Shown: positions 1-6,841, counted from the stretch's first letter. The stretch: 9,037 nucleotides of DNA from Gemmatimonadota bacterium (GCA_004357415.1 SMVY01000102.1:1-9037); one strand, 5' to 3'. Made by a program: numbers and translations. Notes: generated by a model not told the origin, from the letters alone.

Positions 1-476
1 GTGGCCCCACCGGCAGCGGCGGCCTGGGGCATGTCGCTCCCCAGCAGCCGGAGCGTCTCGGCCCGGGCTTGTTCGAGGGTGACCCCGGCGTCGTTCAACA
101 CCTGCGCGGCGATGCCCTTTTCTTCGCGCAGGAGCCCGAGGAGGAGATGCTCGGTGCCGACGTAGGAGTGGTTCAGTTCCCGAGCCTCGGTCATGGCCAG
201 CTCGAGGACTTTCTTGGCGCGTGAGGTGTAGGGGAGATCGGGGCCCGCCGCCGCCGCCGCTTTGCCCTTCTTGACGGTTTCCTCGATTTTCTGCTGGATA
301 TCGTCCAGCTCGACGCTGAGATTGGTCAGCACGGCTGCGGCTACGCCTTCGCCCTCGCGAATCAGGCCGAGGAGAATATGCTCCGTGCCGACGTACTCGT
401 GATGGAGCCGGGCGGCTTCTTCACGAGCCATCTGGAGGACTTTGCGAACCCGGTCAGTGAAATTGTAGCCGTTCAT
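1..476 (-). CDS. clpC: ClpC-type AAA+ unfoldase, N-terminal part (cut by window edge)
   Basis: This is the first 158 codons of a ClpC-family Hsp100 ATPase, which unfolds tagged or damaged proteins and feeds them to the ClpP peptidase in the cytoplasm. The visible part is the double Clp-N repeat domain. Repeat 1 spans about residues 5-52 and repeat 2 about 82-130, each with a GTEH motif (30-33 and 107-110) followed by a leucine-rich LLGL stretch. In the Bacillus ClpC N-domain, the Glu of each GTEH (E32 and E106) binds phospho-arginine; here they are E32 and E109, so the reader function looks intact. An Ala/Gly-rich stretch begins near residue 152, probably the linker to the first ATPase domain, which lies outside the window. 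The ATG at 476 is preceded by GGAG at a 7-base spacing. The start lies 31 bases after mcsB, with no terminator visible between them, so it is probably cotranscribed with mcsA and mcsB. Family is certain; ClpC rather than ClpA is supported by the sequence and the neighbours. Confidence 0.95.
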   Translation of the reverse strand, partial: MNGYNFTDRVRKVLQMAREEAARLHHEYVGTEHILLGLIREGEGVAAAVLTNLSVELDDIQQKIEETVKKGKAAAAAGPDLPYTSRAKKVLELAMTEARELNHSYVGTEHLLLGLLREEKGIAAQVLNDAGVTLEQARAETLRLLGSDMPQAAAAGGA

Positions 477-507
477 CGTTGCACTCCAACCGACTTGCCT
501 GGGCGCG

Positions 508-1596
508 TCAAGGTGTCTTGTCGTGTCCGCTGGTCAGCGATTGCCGTATGTAAGACGCCCGCTTGATGTTGATCTCCGAGCGGCTCAACTCCGGACCGCC
601 GGCATCGTGGGCGGCGATGTGCGCCGGCTGGGCGTAGACCAGCAGCTTGTTCAGCGCATACATACTGACGTCTGAGATGAGGCCCAACCCCACACCTAGT
701 CGAACGCCGCTGAGGAGGTTCATGGCCTCCTCGACGGGCATTGACCGGGCATGCCGCAGGAGGCCGTACGCGCGCCAGACCTTGTCTTCTATGACGGTCG
801 GCGCGTCCCGCAGGAGGATCTGCCGAGCCTTTTCTTCATACTCGATGATCTGCCGAACCATCTTGCCCAGGTGGTCGAGCAGATCGACTTCACTCTTGGC
901 GAGCGTCGTTTGATTGGACAACTGGAAAAAGTTGCCGACGACCTCGCTTCCCTCTCCGTAAAGCCCTCGAAACGTCAGTCCGACTTGGGAGAGACCTTGC
1001 AAAACCTTGGTGATCTCTTTGGTCAGAACGAGACCGGGAAGGTGGATGAGAACCGACGCCCGGAGACCGGTTCCGACATTGGTCGGACACGAGGTAAGGT
1101 AACCAAATTGCGGGTGAAATGCGAACGCAAGTCGTTGTCCCAGTTCAGAATCCAGGGTATCGACCTCGGCGTAGGCAGCTTCCAGGGCGAGCCCCGAATG
1201 GAGGCCCTGTATCCTGAGATGGTCCTCCTCGTTGAGCATCACCCCGACCCTATTCTGGACCAGCAAGGCCGCCCCGGCACGCACATCCCCGCCCCCCTCC
1301 AGGCCTGCCAGCTCCCGGCTCACCAAGTGGCGCTCGTGGAGCAGTTCCCTATCGCTGCGCTCCAGCTGGTCCAGCCGGATCAGCATCGCCCCGGCCAACT
1401 GCGGGGTGTCCCGGGTGGCGGCCAGTACCTCGGTCAGGACAGCCTCCCGCTCTTTGGGAGAGTTCCGCAGACCGAAAATCCGGCCCCGGAGGTTCCGGGC
1501 CAGCCGAACCCGGGTCGACAGGACCAGGTGGCTGGCGCGGCCACTGGCGTCGAGCCACGGCATCCCTCCGTCGCTCAGGAGGCTGAGGTCGATCAT
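508..1596 (-). CDS. mcsB: McsB protein-arginine kinase
   Basis: This 362-residue protein, close to the usual McsB length, has the phosphagen-kinase fold and phosphorylates arginine side chains of proteins, marking them for ClpC-ClpP. Visible motifs are STRVRLARN at 27-35 (nucleotide-binding region), NEEDH at 122-126 with the catalytic-type glutamates, and SCPTNVGTGLRAS at 169-181 with the catalytic-type Cys170. GEGSE follows at 214-218. These agree closely with Bacillus McsB. The exception is near the C-terminus: the McsB-specific RDxxRA motif, the phospho-arginine receptor site in Bacillus/Geobacillus McsB, reads INIKRA at 342-347. The open frame continues upstream to about 1818, but the ATG at 1596 was chosen because homology to McsB begins there and it overlaps the mcsA stop as ATGA. 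A G-run (GGGGGG) about 4 bases upstream is a weak ribosome site, so translation probably depends on coupling to mcsA. The gene ends in TGA. Confidence 0.95.
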   Translation of the reverse strand: MIDLSLLSDGGMPWLDASGRASHLVLSTRVRLARNLRGRIFGLRNSPKEREAVLTEVLAATRDTPQLAGAMLIRLDQLERSDRELLHERHLVSRELAGLEGGGDVRAGAALLVQNRVGVMLNEEDHLRIQGLHSGLALEAAYAEVDTLDSELGQRLAFAFHPQFGYLTSCPTNVGTGLRASVLIHLPGLVLTKEITKVLQGLSQVGLTFRGLYGEGSEVVGNFFQLSNQTTLAKSEVDLLDHLGKMVRQIIEYEEKARQILLRDAPTVIEDKVWRAYGLLRHARSMPVEEAMNLLSGVRLGVGLGLISDVSMYALNKLLVYAQPAHIAAHDAGGPELSRSEINIKRASYIRQSLTSGHDKTP

Positions 1597-2093
1597 TCGA
1601 CCCCCCGGAGCCGATCCCGGAGTTCCGCGGCCAACTCGAAGTTTTCGGTCTCGATTGCCACCCGGAGTTGTTCCCGCAGCTCGGCGGCTTGGGCCATCGG
1701 CGGCTCGACCTCGGCGCCGGGCGGCCGGTATCGTTCGCCCACGTGGGTGGTAGACCCGTGCAACCGCCGGAGGAGTTGGCGCAGCGGGTCCTCGAACGCC
1801 TGATAGCAGTCGGCACACCCGAGGCGCCCGAGATCGCGCAGCTCCTGCGTGGTCATGCCACAGGTGCTACAAGTGGCGTGAGGTGCATCGGCCATCCCCG
1901 GCAGTCCGGCCCCCAGCCCCTTGCCCATCGTGGCCAGAAAGTCGCCCACGGCGCCCTGAGGGAGCGCCGCGCCGCTTTCGATGCCCTTCTCCGCCGCGCA
2001 GGCTTCGCACAGGTGCATGGTGGTGACGTCGTTGTCCATTATCTGGGTCAGGTGCACGACCGCCTCGCTCTGGCCACACTGCTGGCACTGCAT
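1593..2093 (-). CDS. mcsA: McsA, zinc-binding activator of McsB
   Basis: This 166-residue protein is the small cytoplasmic partner that activates the arginine kinase McsB in Firmicutes. It has four CxxC pairs: Cys3/6, Cys29/32, Cys75/78 and Cys93/96, which form two zinc sites of two pairs each. Residues 40-70 are Gly/Ala-rich and look flexible. A UVR (UvrB/UvrC) motif occupies about 136-166, with the pattern LREQL...A...E.FE.AAELRDRLR. This order of two Cys4 zinc modules and a C-terminal UVR motif is diagnostic for McsA. It is slightly shorter than the Bacillus protein (about 185 residues). The ATG at 2093 overlaps the lolD stop by one base (TGATG), and GGAGG lies about 10 bases upstream inside lolD. 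The mcsB start overlaps its TGA stop as ATGA. In Firmicutes ctsR normally precedes mcsA; here lolD does. Confidence 0.93.
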   Translation of the reverse strand: MQCQQCGQSEAVVHLTQIMDNDVTTMHLCEACAAEKGIESGAALPQGAVGDFLATMGKGLGAGLPGMADAPHATCSTCGMTTQELRDLGRLGCADCYQAFEDPLRQLLRRLHGSTTHVGERYRPPGAEVEPPMAQAAELREQLRVAIETENFELAAELRDRLRGVE

Positions 2094-2797
2094 CAGGGGA
2101 TGGCCTCCACCCCGGCGAGCGCCACCAGCATGCCGTCTTCCATGGCCATGATCCGGTCGGCCCGGCCGGCCAGATGCCGGTCGTGGGTGACGACGATCAA
2201 CGAGGTCTGCTGTTGGCGGACGATTTCATGGAGCAGGTCGTGCAGCAGCTCGCTGTTGCGGTGGTCCAGATTGCCCGACGGTTCGTCTGCCAGAATGACG
2301 GCGGGATCGTTCACCACCGCCCGGGCCAGGGCTACACGCTGCTGTTCCCCGCCGGAGAGCTGCCCGGGGCGATGGGTCAGCCGATCGGCCAATCCCACCC
2401 GGCCGAGGATCTCGACGGCAGCCGTCCGGGCCTGGTCGCGTCGGTCGCCGCGGATGAGCATGGGCATCATCACGTTCTCGAGGGCGGAAAATTCCCGCAA
2501 CAGGTGGTGGAACTGAAACACGAAGCCCACCTTGGCGTTGCGGACCGAGGCCAGGCCGGCCGGGGAAAGCGTGCGGTAGCTGACTCCGGCCAGGCTTACA
2601 TCACCGGCGGTGGGCCGGTCGAGGGCGCCGAGTATGTGGAGCAAGGTGCTCTTGCCGGACCCGCTCTCGCCCACGACGGCGATGAATTCCCCCCGCTCTA
2701 TGGTCAGATCCACGCCGGCCAGGACGGTAAGCGGCCGGCCGTCTCCTCCGTGGAAGACCTTGGTTACACCGGATGCTTCGAGGACGGGGGGCATCAT
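2093..2797 (-). CDS. lolD: LolD-type ABC transporter ATPase
   Basis: This 234-residue ABC ATPase powers the LolC/E permease encoded just upstream, which extracts lipoproteins from the inner membrane for transfer to the outer membrane. The motifs are in the normal order: Walker A GESGSGKS (43-50), Q-loop Gln95, signature LSGGE (147-151), Walker B VILADEP (167-173) and switch His205. The stretch FQFHHLLREFSALENV (94-109), with its HHLL and EFSALENV, is typical of the LolD branch rather than of general MacB-type ATPases. The start is the first of two tandem ATG codons (2797 and 2794). It was chosen because it overlaps the permease stop as ATGA; no strong ribosome site is visible, so coupling is likely. 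The open frame extends far upstream, but that part is a shadow of the permease gene. Membership of the LolD/FtsE/MacB family is certain; lolD is favoured by the permease type. Confidence 0.9.
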   Translation of the reverse strand: MMPPVLEASGVTKVFHGGDGRPLTVLAGVDLTIERGEFIAVVGESGSGKSTLLHILGALDRPTAGDVSLAGVSYRTLSPAGLASVRNAKVGFVFQFHHLLREFSALENVMMPMLIRGDRRDQARTAAVEILGRVGLADRLTHRPGQLSGGEQQRVALARAVVNDPAVILADEPSGNLDHRNSELLHDLLHEIVRQQQTSLIVVTHDRHLAGRADRIMAMEDGMLVALAGVEAIP

Positions 2798-4083
2798 TCG
2801 TGGCGGATGGCATCGACCGGCGCCAAACGGCCGGCCGAACGGGACGGATAGATGGTGGCGATAAGCGCGAGAAAGAGGCTGGCCACAACCACGACGGTAA
2901 CGTCGAGCGGCTCGATGTGAACCGGGAGGTGGTCGATCAGATAGATCTCCGGGTCGATGCGTATCCAGCGCCATCGGTCGAGGGCGCCGGCAACGAACAG
3001 CCCACCGACCAGGCCGAGAACCACACCGACCAGGCCGACCACGGCGCCCTGGGCCAGGAATACGCGCCCGATCGACGTCCCGGTGAAGCCCATGGCCCTG
3101 AGGATGCCTATTTCGCGGGTCTTCTCCGCCACGATCATGGTCAACGTTCCCACGATGTTGGATGCCGCCACGATCATGATGAAGAAAATGATGAGCCCCA
3201 TCCCCAACTTTTCGAGTTTGAGGGCGCTGAACAGCGCGGAGTTCTGTCGCTGCCAGTCGATAGCCCGGTAGGGATAGCCGAGCGTTTCCTCGAGGCGTTC
3301 GCCGACCACCTGGGATTGCCACGGATCCCCTACCCGCACGTTGATGGCCGACACCGCATCACCGAGACCGGCGAACATCTGCGCGTCCGGCCGGGCCATC
3401 ACCACCAGTTTGTTGTCGTACTGGTACATGCCGGTGTTGAGGATGCCGGCCACCTCGAAGAACCAATAGTCCGCCTGGGGGATACCGGTGGCGGCGCTGA
3501 CCTTGGGCTTGGGCGAGACGAGGGAGATCCGGTCGCCGGGAAAGACCGCCAGTCGCTCGGCAAGACGGTGTCCCAGCAGCACGCTCCCCTGCACGTCTTC
3601 CCGGGTCGGGGTGAAATCCAGCGAGCCCCGGACCACCGATTCCGCCAGGTCGGTTACCCCCCGGTCCTCCGGGTCGACTTCGAGGCTCTGGATCATGACA
3701 CCCTCGGCGAAGTCGGCCCCGGCGGTGATCACCGATTCGGTCAGCACCTCGGGCGCCGCCGCCACCACGTCGGGGTCTTGGCGAATGACGGCGATGGCCT
3801 CGCGCCAGTCGTCGACCCTGAGACCTACGCCGAAGGTCAGCACCCGCAGGTGGGGGCTGCCGACCAGGATCCGTTCGCGCAGGTCGTTGGTGAGGCCGTT
3901 CATGATCCCGAGGACCACGATGAGCGCCATGACCCCCACGGCGACGCCTCCGGTGGCGATGAGCGTGGCCAGGGACGCCAGCCAGGAGGAGCGCTTGCTC
4001 CGGAGGTAGCGCATGGCCACCTGGAGTTCCAGCCGGCTGGGCAGCCCGAAGCGGCTGCGGACGCCGGCGGGGGCCTCGTTCAT
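2794..4083 (-). CDS. LolC/LolE-type lipoprotein-releasing ABC permease
   Basis: This 429-residue inner-membrane permease is of the LolC/LolE family (MacB-like periplasmic core plus FtsX domain). It probably pairs with the adjacent LolD to release outer-membrane lipoproteins. It has the four-helix layout of the family: TM1 at about 38-62, a large periplasmic domain at about 65-290, then TM2 at about 293-317, TM3 at 341-366 and TM4 at 393-415. DWQRQNSALFSALKLEK (276-292) and EKTREIGILRAMG (320-332) are characteristic, the latter being the coupling-helix region that contacts the ATPase. Length is normal. The ATG at 4083 overlaps the lysS stop as ATGA, and GGAGG lies 4 bases upstream. Only one permease is present, unlike the E. 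coli LolC plus LolE pair. I therefore leave the symbol blank: it may act as a homodimer (as proposed for LolF-type proteins) or have a partner elsewhere. A lipoprotein-release role is inferred from family and context. Confidence 0.88.
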   Translation of the reverse strand: MNEAPAGVRSRFGLPSRLELQVAMRYLRSKRSSWLASLATLIATGGVAVGVMALIVVLGIMNGLTNDLRERILVGSPHLRVLTFGVGLRVDDWREAIAVIRQDPDVVAAAPEVLTESVITAGADFAEGVMIQSLEVDPEDRGVTDLAESVVRGSLDFTPTREDVQGSVLLGHRLAERLAVFPGDRISLVSPKPKVSAATGIPQADYWFFEVAGILNTGMYQYDNKLVVMARPDAQMFAGLGDAVSAINVRVGDPWQSQVVGERLEETLGYPYRAIDWQRQNSALFSALKLEKLGMGLIIFFIMIVAASNIVGTLTMIVAEKTREIGILRAMGFTGTSIGRVFLAQGAVVGLVGVVLGLVGGLFVAGALDRWRWIRIDPEIYLIDHLPVHIEPLDVTVVVVASLFLALIATIYPSRSAGRLAPVDAIRHE

Positions 4084-5597
4084 TGGGCCTCCGACCGCAT
4101 GGTTGGGAACAGGATGACGTCGCGGATGGATGGTGAATCCGTCAGGACCATCACCAGGCGATCCACGCCGAGGCCCAGTCCGCCGGCCGGGGGCATGCCG
4201 TACTCCAAGGCGCGGAGGTAGTCGGCATCGAAGGCGTGAGCCTGGGTGTCCCCGGCTTCGTGGGCCGCGGCTTGGCTGTGGAACCGGGCTCGCTGGTCAT
4301 CGGGATCGTTCAGCTCGCTGAAGGCGTTGGCGAGTTCCTTGCCGTTGACGAACAACTCGAAACGCTCCACCAAGGCGGGGTCGGTGCGGTGAATCTTGGC
4401 CAGGGGCGACAGGGCGACGGGGTAGTCGATGATGAAGGTCGGCTGCACCAGTGTGGGCTCGACGAAGGTCTTGAACACCTCGTCCAACAACTTCCCCCCG
4501 GCGAGGACGTCCAGGTCTTCCGGAGGCTCGGCCGTGCCGGCCAGGAGGCGCCGGAGATCGTCGTCGCCGGCCGCCATGACGTCGATGCCGGTGGCGCGGT
4601 CGAGTTCTTGGTAGAACAGCTTTCGGGGCCATGGGGGAGTGAAATCCAGTGCCGTGCCCTGGTACTCGATCGAGGTGCTGCCACGGCACTCCTCCACCAC
4701 GCCGGCGACCATGGCCTCGATGGTGGTCATCATGTCGTGGTAGTCGGCGTAGGCCTGGTAGAACTCCAGCATGGTGAATTCGGGGTTGTGCGTCCGGTCG
4801 ATGCCTTCGTTGCGGAAGTCGTGCCCGATTTCGTAGACCCGTTCCAGTCCGCCCACCAGCAGCCGTTTGAGATACAACTCGTCTGCGATCCGGAGGTAGA
4901 GGGACGTGTCGAGCGCGTTGTGGTGGGTTACGAACGGCCGGGCCACGGCACCACCGTAGAGCGGCTGGAGGATCGGCGTTTCGACCTCGAGAAAGTCCCG
5001 GTCCTCGAGAAACCGGCGCATGTAGGACACGGCGCGGGCCCGGGTCCGGAAGAGGTTCCGTACCTCGGGATGCACGGCCAGATCGGCATAGCGCTGGCGG
5101 TACCGGGTTTCCGGGTCGTGCAATCCGCCGTAGGTAACGGTTTCCCCCGTTTCCGATGTTTGGGTTTTGCCCCGGGGGAGCGGCCGCACCGACTTGGCGA
5201 GGAGGGTGAGTTCTCGTGCCCGGACCGTGACCTCGCCCGTTCTGGTTCGGAACAGCTTGCCGGTGACCCCGATGTGATCATCGAGGTCGAGCAGCTTGAC
5301 GACCTGGTAGCCATCGCCGAGATCGTCCTTGCGGAAGTAGACCTGGATGCGGCCGGCCACGTCTTCGATGTGTCCGAACGCCGTCTTCCCCTTGCCGCGG
5401 AACGAGACAAGCCGGCCGGCCACCGCCACTTCGGGTCCATCATCTCCCATGACGTCGTCGTAGGCATCGAGAGCCGCGACCGAGGTGTGGCTCCGGTCGA
5501 ACCGATAGGCGAAGGGATTGATCCCCAACGCTCGGAGAGCAGCGAGCTTTTCCCGCCGGGCCTCTTCCACGTAGCTGTGTTCGTGGCTCTCCGTCAC
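4080..5597 (-). CDS. lysS: Lysyl-tRNA synthetase, class II
   Basis: This 505-residue cytoplasmic enzyme charges tRNA-Lys with lysine using ATP. It has the normal bacterial layout: an N-terminal helix (about 8-25, rich in Glu, Arg and Lys), an OB-fold anticodon-binding domain (about 57-140), and a class II catalytic core. Motif 1 is near 203-212 (FLEVETPILQ). Motif 2 is near 253-280, including EIGHDFRNEGIDRTHNPEFT (256-275). Motif 3 is at 473-482 (GLGLGVDRLV region). The IDRTHNPEFTMLEFYQAYADY block is specific for LysRS over AspRS and AsnRS. The start is GTG at 5597, chosen because it overlaps the prfB stop as GTGA and has GGAGG 9 bases upstream; the Met at residue 49 would remove the N-terminal helix. 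It ends in TGA, overlapping the permease start. Confidence 0.97.
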   Translation of the reverse strand: MTESHEHSYVEEARREKLAALRALGINPFAYRFDRSHTSVAALDAYDDVMGDDGPEVAVAGRLVSFRGKGKTAFGHIEDVAGRIQVYFRKDDLGDGYQVVKLLDLDDHIGVTGKLFRTRTGEVTVRARELTLLAKSVRPLPRGKTQTSETGETVTYGGLHDPETRYRQRYADLAVHPEVRNLFRTRARAVSYMRRFLEDRDFLEVETPILQPLYGGAVARPFVTHHNALDTSLYLRIADELYLKRLLVGGLERVYEIGHDFRNEGIDRTHNPEFTMLEFYQAYADYHDMMTTIEAMVAGVVEECRGSTSIEYQGTALDFTPPWPRKLFYQELDRATGIDVMAAGDDDLRRLLAGTAEPPEDLDVLAGGKLLDEVFKTFVEPTLVQPTFIIDYPVALSPLAKIHRTDPALVERFELFVNGKELANAFSELNDPDDQRARFHSQAAAHEAGDTQAHAFDADYLRALEYGMPPAGGLGLGVDRLVMVLTDSPSIRDVILFPTMRSEAQ

Positions 5598-6698
5598 GCC
5601 ACCTTTCCTCCAAAGCGCTTCAGGTAGGCGGTAATGAGCTCGTCGAGGTCGCCATCCATGACTTTCTGGACGTTGCTAATCTTGAGCTCGGTGCGGTGAT
5701 CGTTGACCATGGTGTACGGCTGGAACACGTAGGACCTGATCTGGTTGCCCCAGGCGTTGTCTCCCTTGGAGGCCTCCACCACCGCTTTGGCCGCTTCCTG
5801 CTCATCGAGCTGCTTTTGGTAGAGCGCCGCGCGGAGCATTTTCATGGCGGTCGCGCGGTTCTTGAGCTGGCTGCGTTCCTGCTGGCACGTCGCCACGATG
5901 CCCGTCGGTACGTGAGTGAGCCGCACCGCGGAGGACGTCTTGTTTACGTGCTGGCCGCCGGCTCCCGACGCGCGGTACACGTCCATCCTGACGTCTTCAT
6001 CGCGGATTTCGATCTCGATCGTGTCGTCGATGTCCGGGTAGACGAATACCGAGGCGAAGGACGTGTGGCGTCGCGCCTGGGAATCGAACGGCGAGATCCG
6101 GACGAGGCGATGGACGCCCTTTTCGGCCTTGAGATAGCCGAACGCGTACTCGCCCAGGACTTGCAGCGAGACCGACTTGATGCCGGCTTCTTCCCCTGGG
6201 ATGAGGTCGAGCACGGTGACGGTGTAGCCGCGCCGTTCGGCCCACCGGTGGTACATGCGCATGAGCATTTCGGCCCAATCCTGCGATTCCGTCCCGCCGG
6301 CGCCTGGGTGGATGGTCAGGATGGCGTCGAGCCTGTCGTCGGGGCCCTGTAGCATGGTGCGGAGTTCCAGGCCGGCGACGGCCTCCTCGAGGTCGTTGGT
6401 CTCGGCCTCGAGCTCGGCGGTCAGGTCTTCATCCGGCTCTTCCGCCAATAGCTCTAGCAGATCGTGGGCATCGGTCAGCCGAGTGTCAACGGACTCGAAC
6501 GGCGTCAGGATGGCGCGGATCTGGCTCATTTCCTGGACTACGCCGCGGGCCCGGCGGGTATCATCCCAGAACGACGGCTTGGCCTGCTGGGCGTCGAGGA
6601 CGCTCAGCCGCTGTGACTTGACCTCGAGGTCAAAGAAAACCTCGGAGTTCAGACACGCGATTCTTCAGGCTCTTGAGCTGTTCCGTTACATCTGCCAT
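5594..6698 (-). CDS. prfB: Peptide chain release factor 2, made by programmed +1 frameshift
   Basis: RF2 recognises UGA and UAA stop codons on the ribosome and triggers peptide release. The gene is in two frames. A 22-codon N-terminal frame (ATG at 6698, ending ELRGFL) runs into an in-frame TGA at 6632-6630. Reading resumes in the +1 frame with GAC at 6631 and continues to the TGA at 5594. The joined product is 367 residues; E. coli RF2 is 365. The stop-recognition tripeptide SPF is at 202-204 and the catalytic GGQ at 247-249, matching E. coli spacing. HPGAGGTESQDWAEML (130-145) is typical of RF2. The position four residues before GGQ is Ala (RASGAGGQ), as in most bacteria and unlike the Thr of E. 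coli K-12. The ATG has a purine-rich GGGGGAGAGGG just upstream. An ATG at 6529 inside the second frame would give a protein lacking the start of domain 1 and is not the real start. lysS overlaps the 3' end. Confidence 0.97.
5607..5611 (-). promoter_or_regulatory. Ribosome binding site of lysS
   Basis: GGAGG on the minus strand, 9 bases before the GTG at 5597, inside the last codons of prfB. It supports the GTG as the lysS start even though the codon is not ATG. Confidence 0.8.
6629..6643 (-). promoter_or_regulatory. RF2 programmed +1 frameshift signal
   Basis: On the minus strand this reads GAGG TTTT CTT TGA C, with the slippery CTT at 6635-6633, the in-frame TGA at 6632-6630 and C at 6629. 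It matches the conserved RF2 autoregulatory signal: an internal Shine-Dalgarno-like element, CTT, then UGA in the poor C context. In E. coli the corresponding run is AGGGGG TAT CTT TGA C. Here the internal element is shorter (GAGG) and sits 4 bases before CTT instead of 3. When RF2 is scarce the ribosome pauses at UGA, slips by one base and makes full-length RF2; when it is plentiful, translation stops after 22 residues. Homology of the protein on both sides of the shift supports real recoding over a sequencing error. Confidence 0.94.
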
Positions 6699-6841
6699 GA
6701 CCCTCTCCCCCTTGCCACATCCGGTATCCGAGTTCCGGTACCGGAAGCTGATTCTCATGAATAGAGCCGCTCGTCCGCACCTCAGCGGAAGAACGGCCCT
6801 GTTAGTAATATAGCCCATCTCGGGAGCCGCAGGGAGGGCCG
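6699..6841 (-). promoter_or_regulatory. Intergenic leader of prfB with possible promoter
   Basis: This 143-base gap separates the zinc-ribbon gene from prfB and is the longest gene-free stretch in the window. On the minus strand TATATT at 6812-6807 lies in an AT-rich patch (TATATTACTAACA) that stands out in GC-rich sequence and could be a -10 element. No good -35 is visible at the matching spacing. If it is a promoter, the mRNA leader would be about 100 bases and would contain the palindrome at 6733-6746. I see no clear hairpin-plus-T-run terminator after the zinc-ribbon gene, so read-through from upstream cannot be excluded. An open frame runs from 6818 into prfB in frame, but its peptide has no resemblance to RF2. 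Confidence 0.35.
6733..6746. repeat. Perfect 14-bp palindrome in prfB leader
   Basis: TTCCGGTACCGGAA is identical on both strands, with no spacer. It lies 35 bases upstream of the prfB start codon. A related half, ATCCGGTAT, lies at 6719-6727, so CCGGTA occurs twice 14 bases apart in the same orientation (6721-6726 and 6735-6740). It could be an operator for a dimeric regulator or a structured part of the mRNA leader. With no loop-sized spacer, a protein-binding site or an accidental palindrome are both more natural than a stable RNA hairpin. Confidence 0.4.

Noticed and set aside
378..566. Plus-strand 62-codon frame across the clpC start and mcsB end.
   Set aside because: It is antisense to clpC and mcsB coding sequence, with no ribosome site or recognisable product.
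1597..1818. In-frame 74-codon extension upstream of the mcsB ATG, giving a 436-residue protein.
   Set aside because: It overlaps the mcsA C-terminus and UVR motif, its peptide is Arg/Gly/Pro-rich like a frame shadow, and McsB homology starts at the ATG at 1596.
2798..3322. Long in-frame extension upstream of lolD, giving 409 residues.
   Set aside because: It is the shadow of the permease gene in another frame; ABC ATPase homology begins at 2797 and the ATGA overlap fits that start.
4236..5627. Long plus-strand open frame opposite lysS, and similar ones at 2773-4221, 751-1803 and 1668-2516.
   Set aside because: They lie antisense to well-recognised genes, have Gly/Val/Asp/His-rich shadow composition typical of GC-rich DNA and show no known motifs.
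5594..6529. prfB as a 311-residue protein starting at the ATG at 6529.
   Set aside because: Homology continues upstream through the frameshift site; the short form would lack the start of domain 1.
6699..6818. In-frame start at 6818 that would add 40 residues to RF2.
   Set aside because: The peptide does not resemble RF2, the normal RF2 N-terminus begins at 6698, and a strong purine-rich ribosome site precedes 6698.
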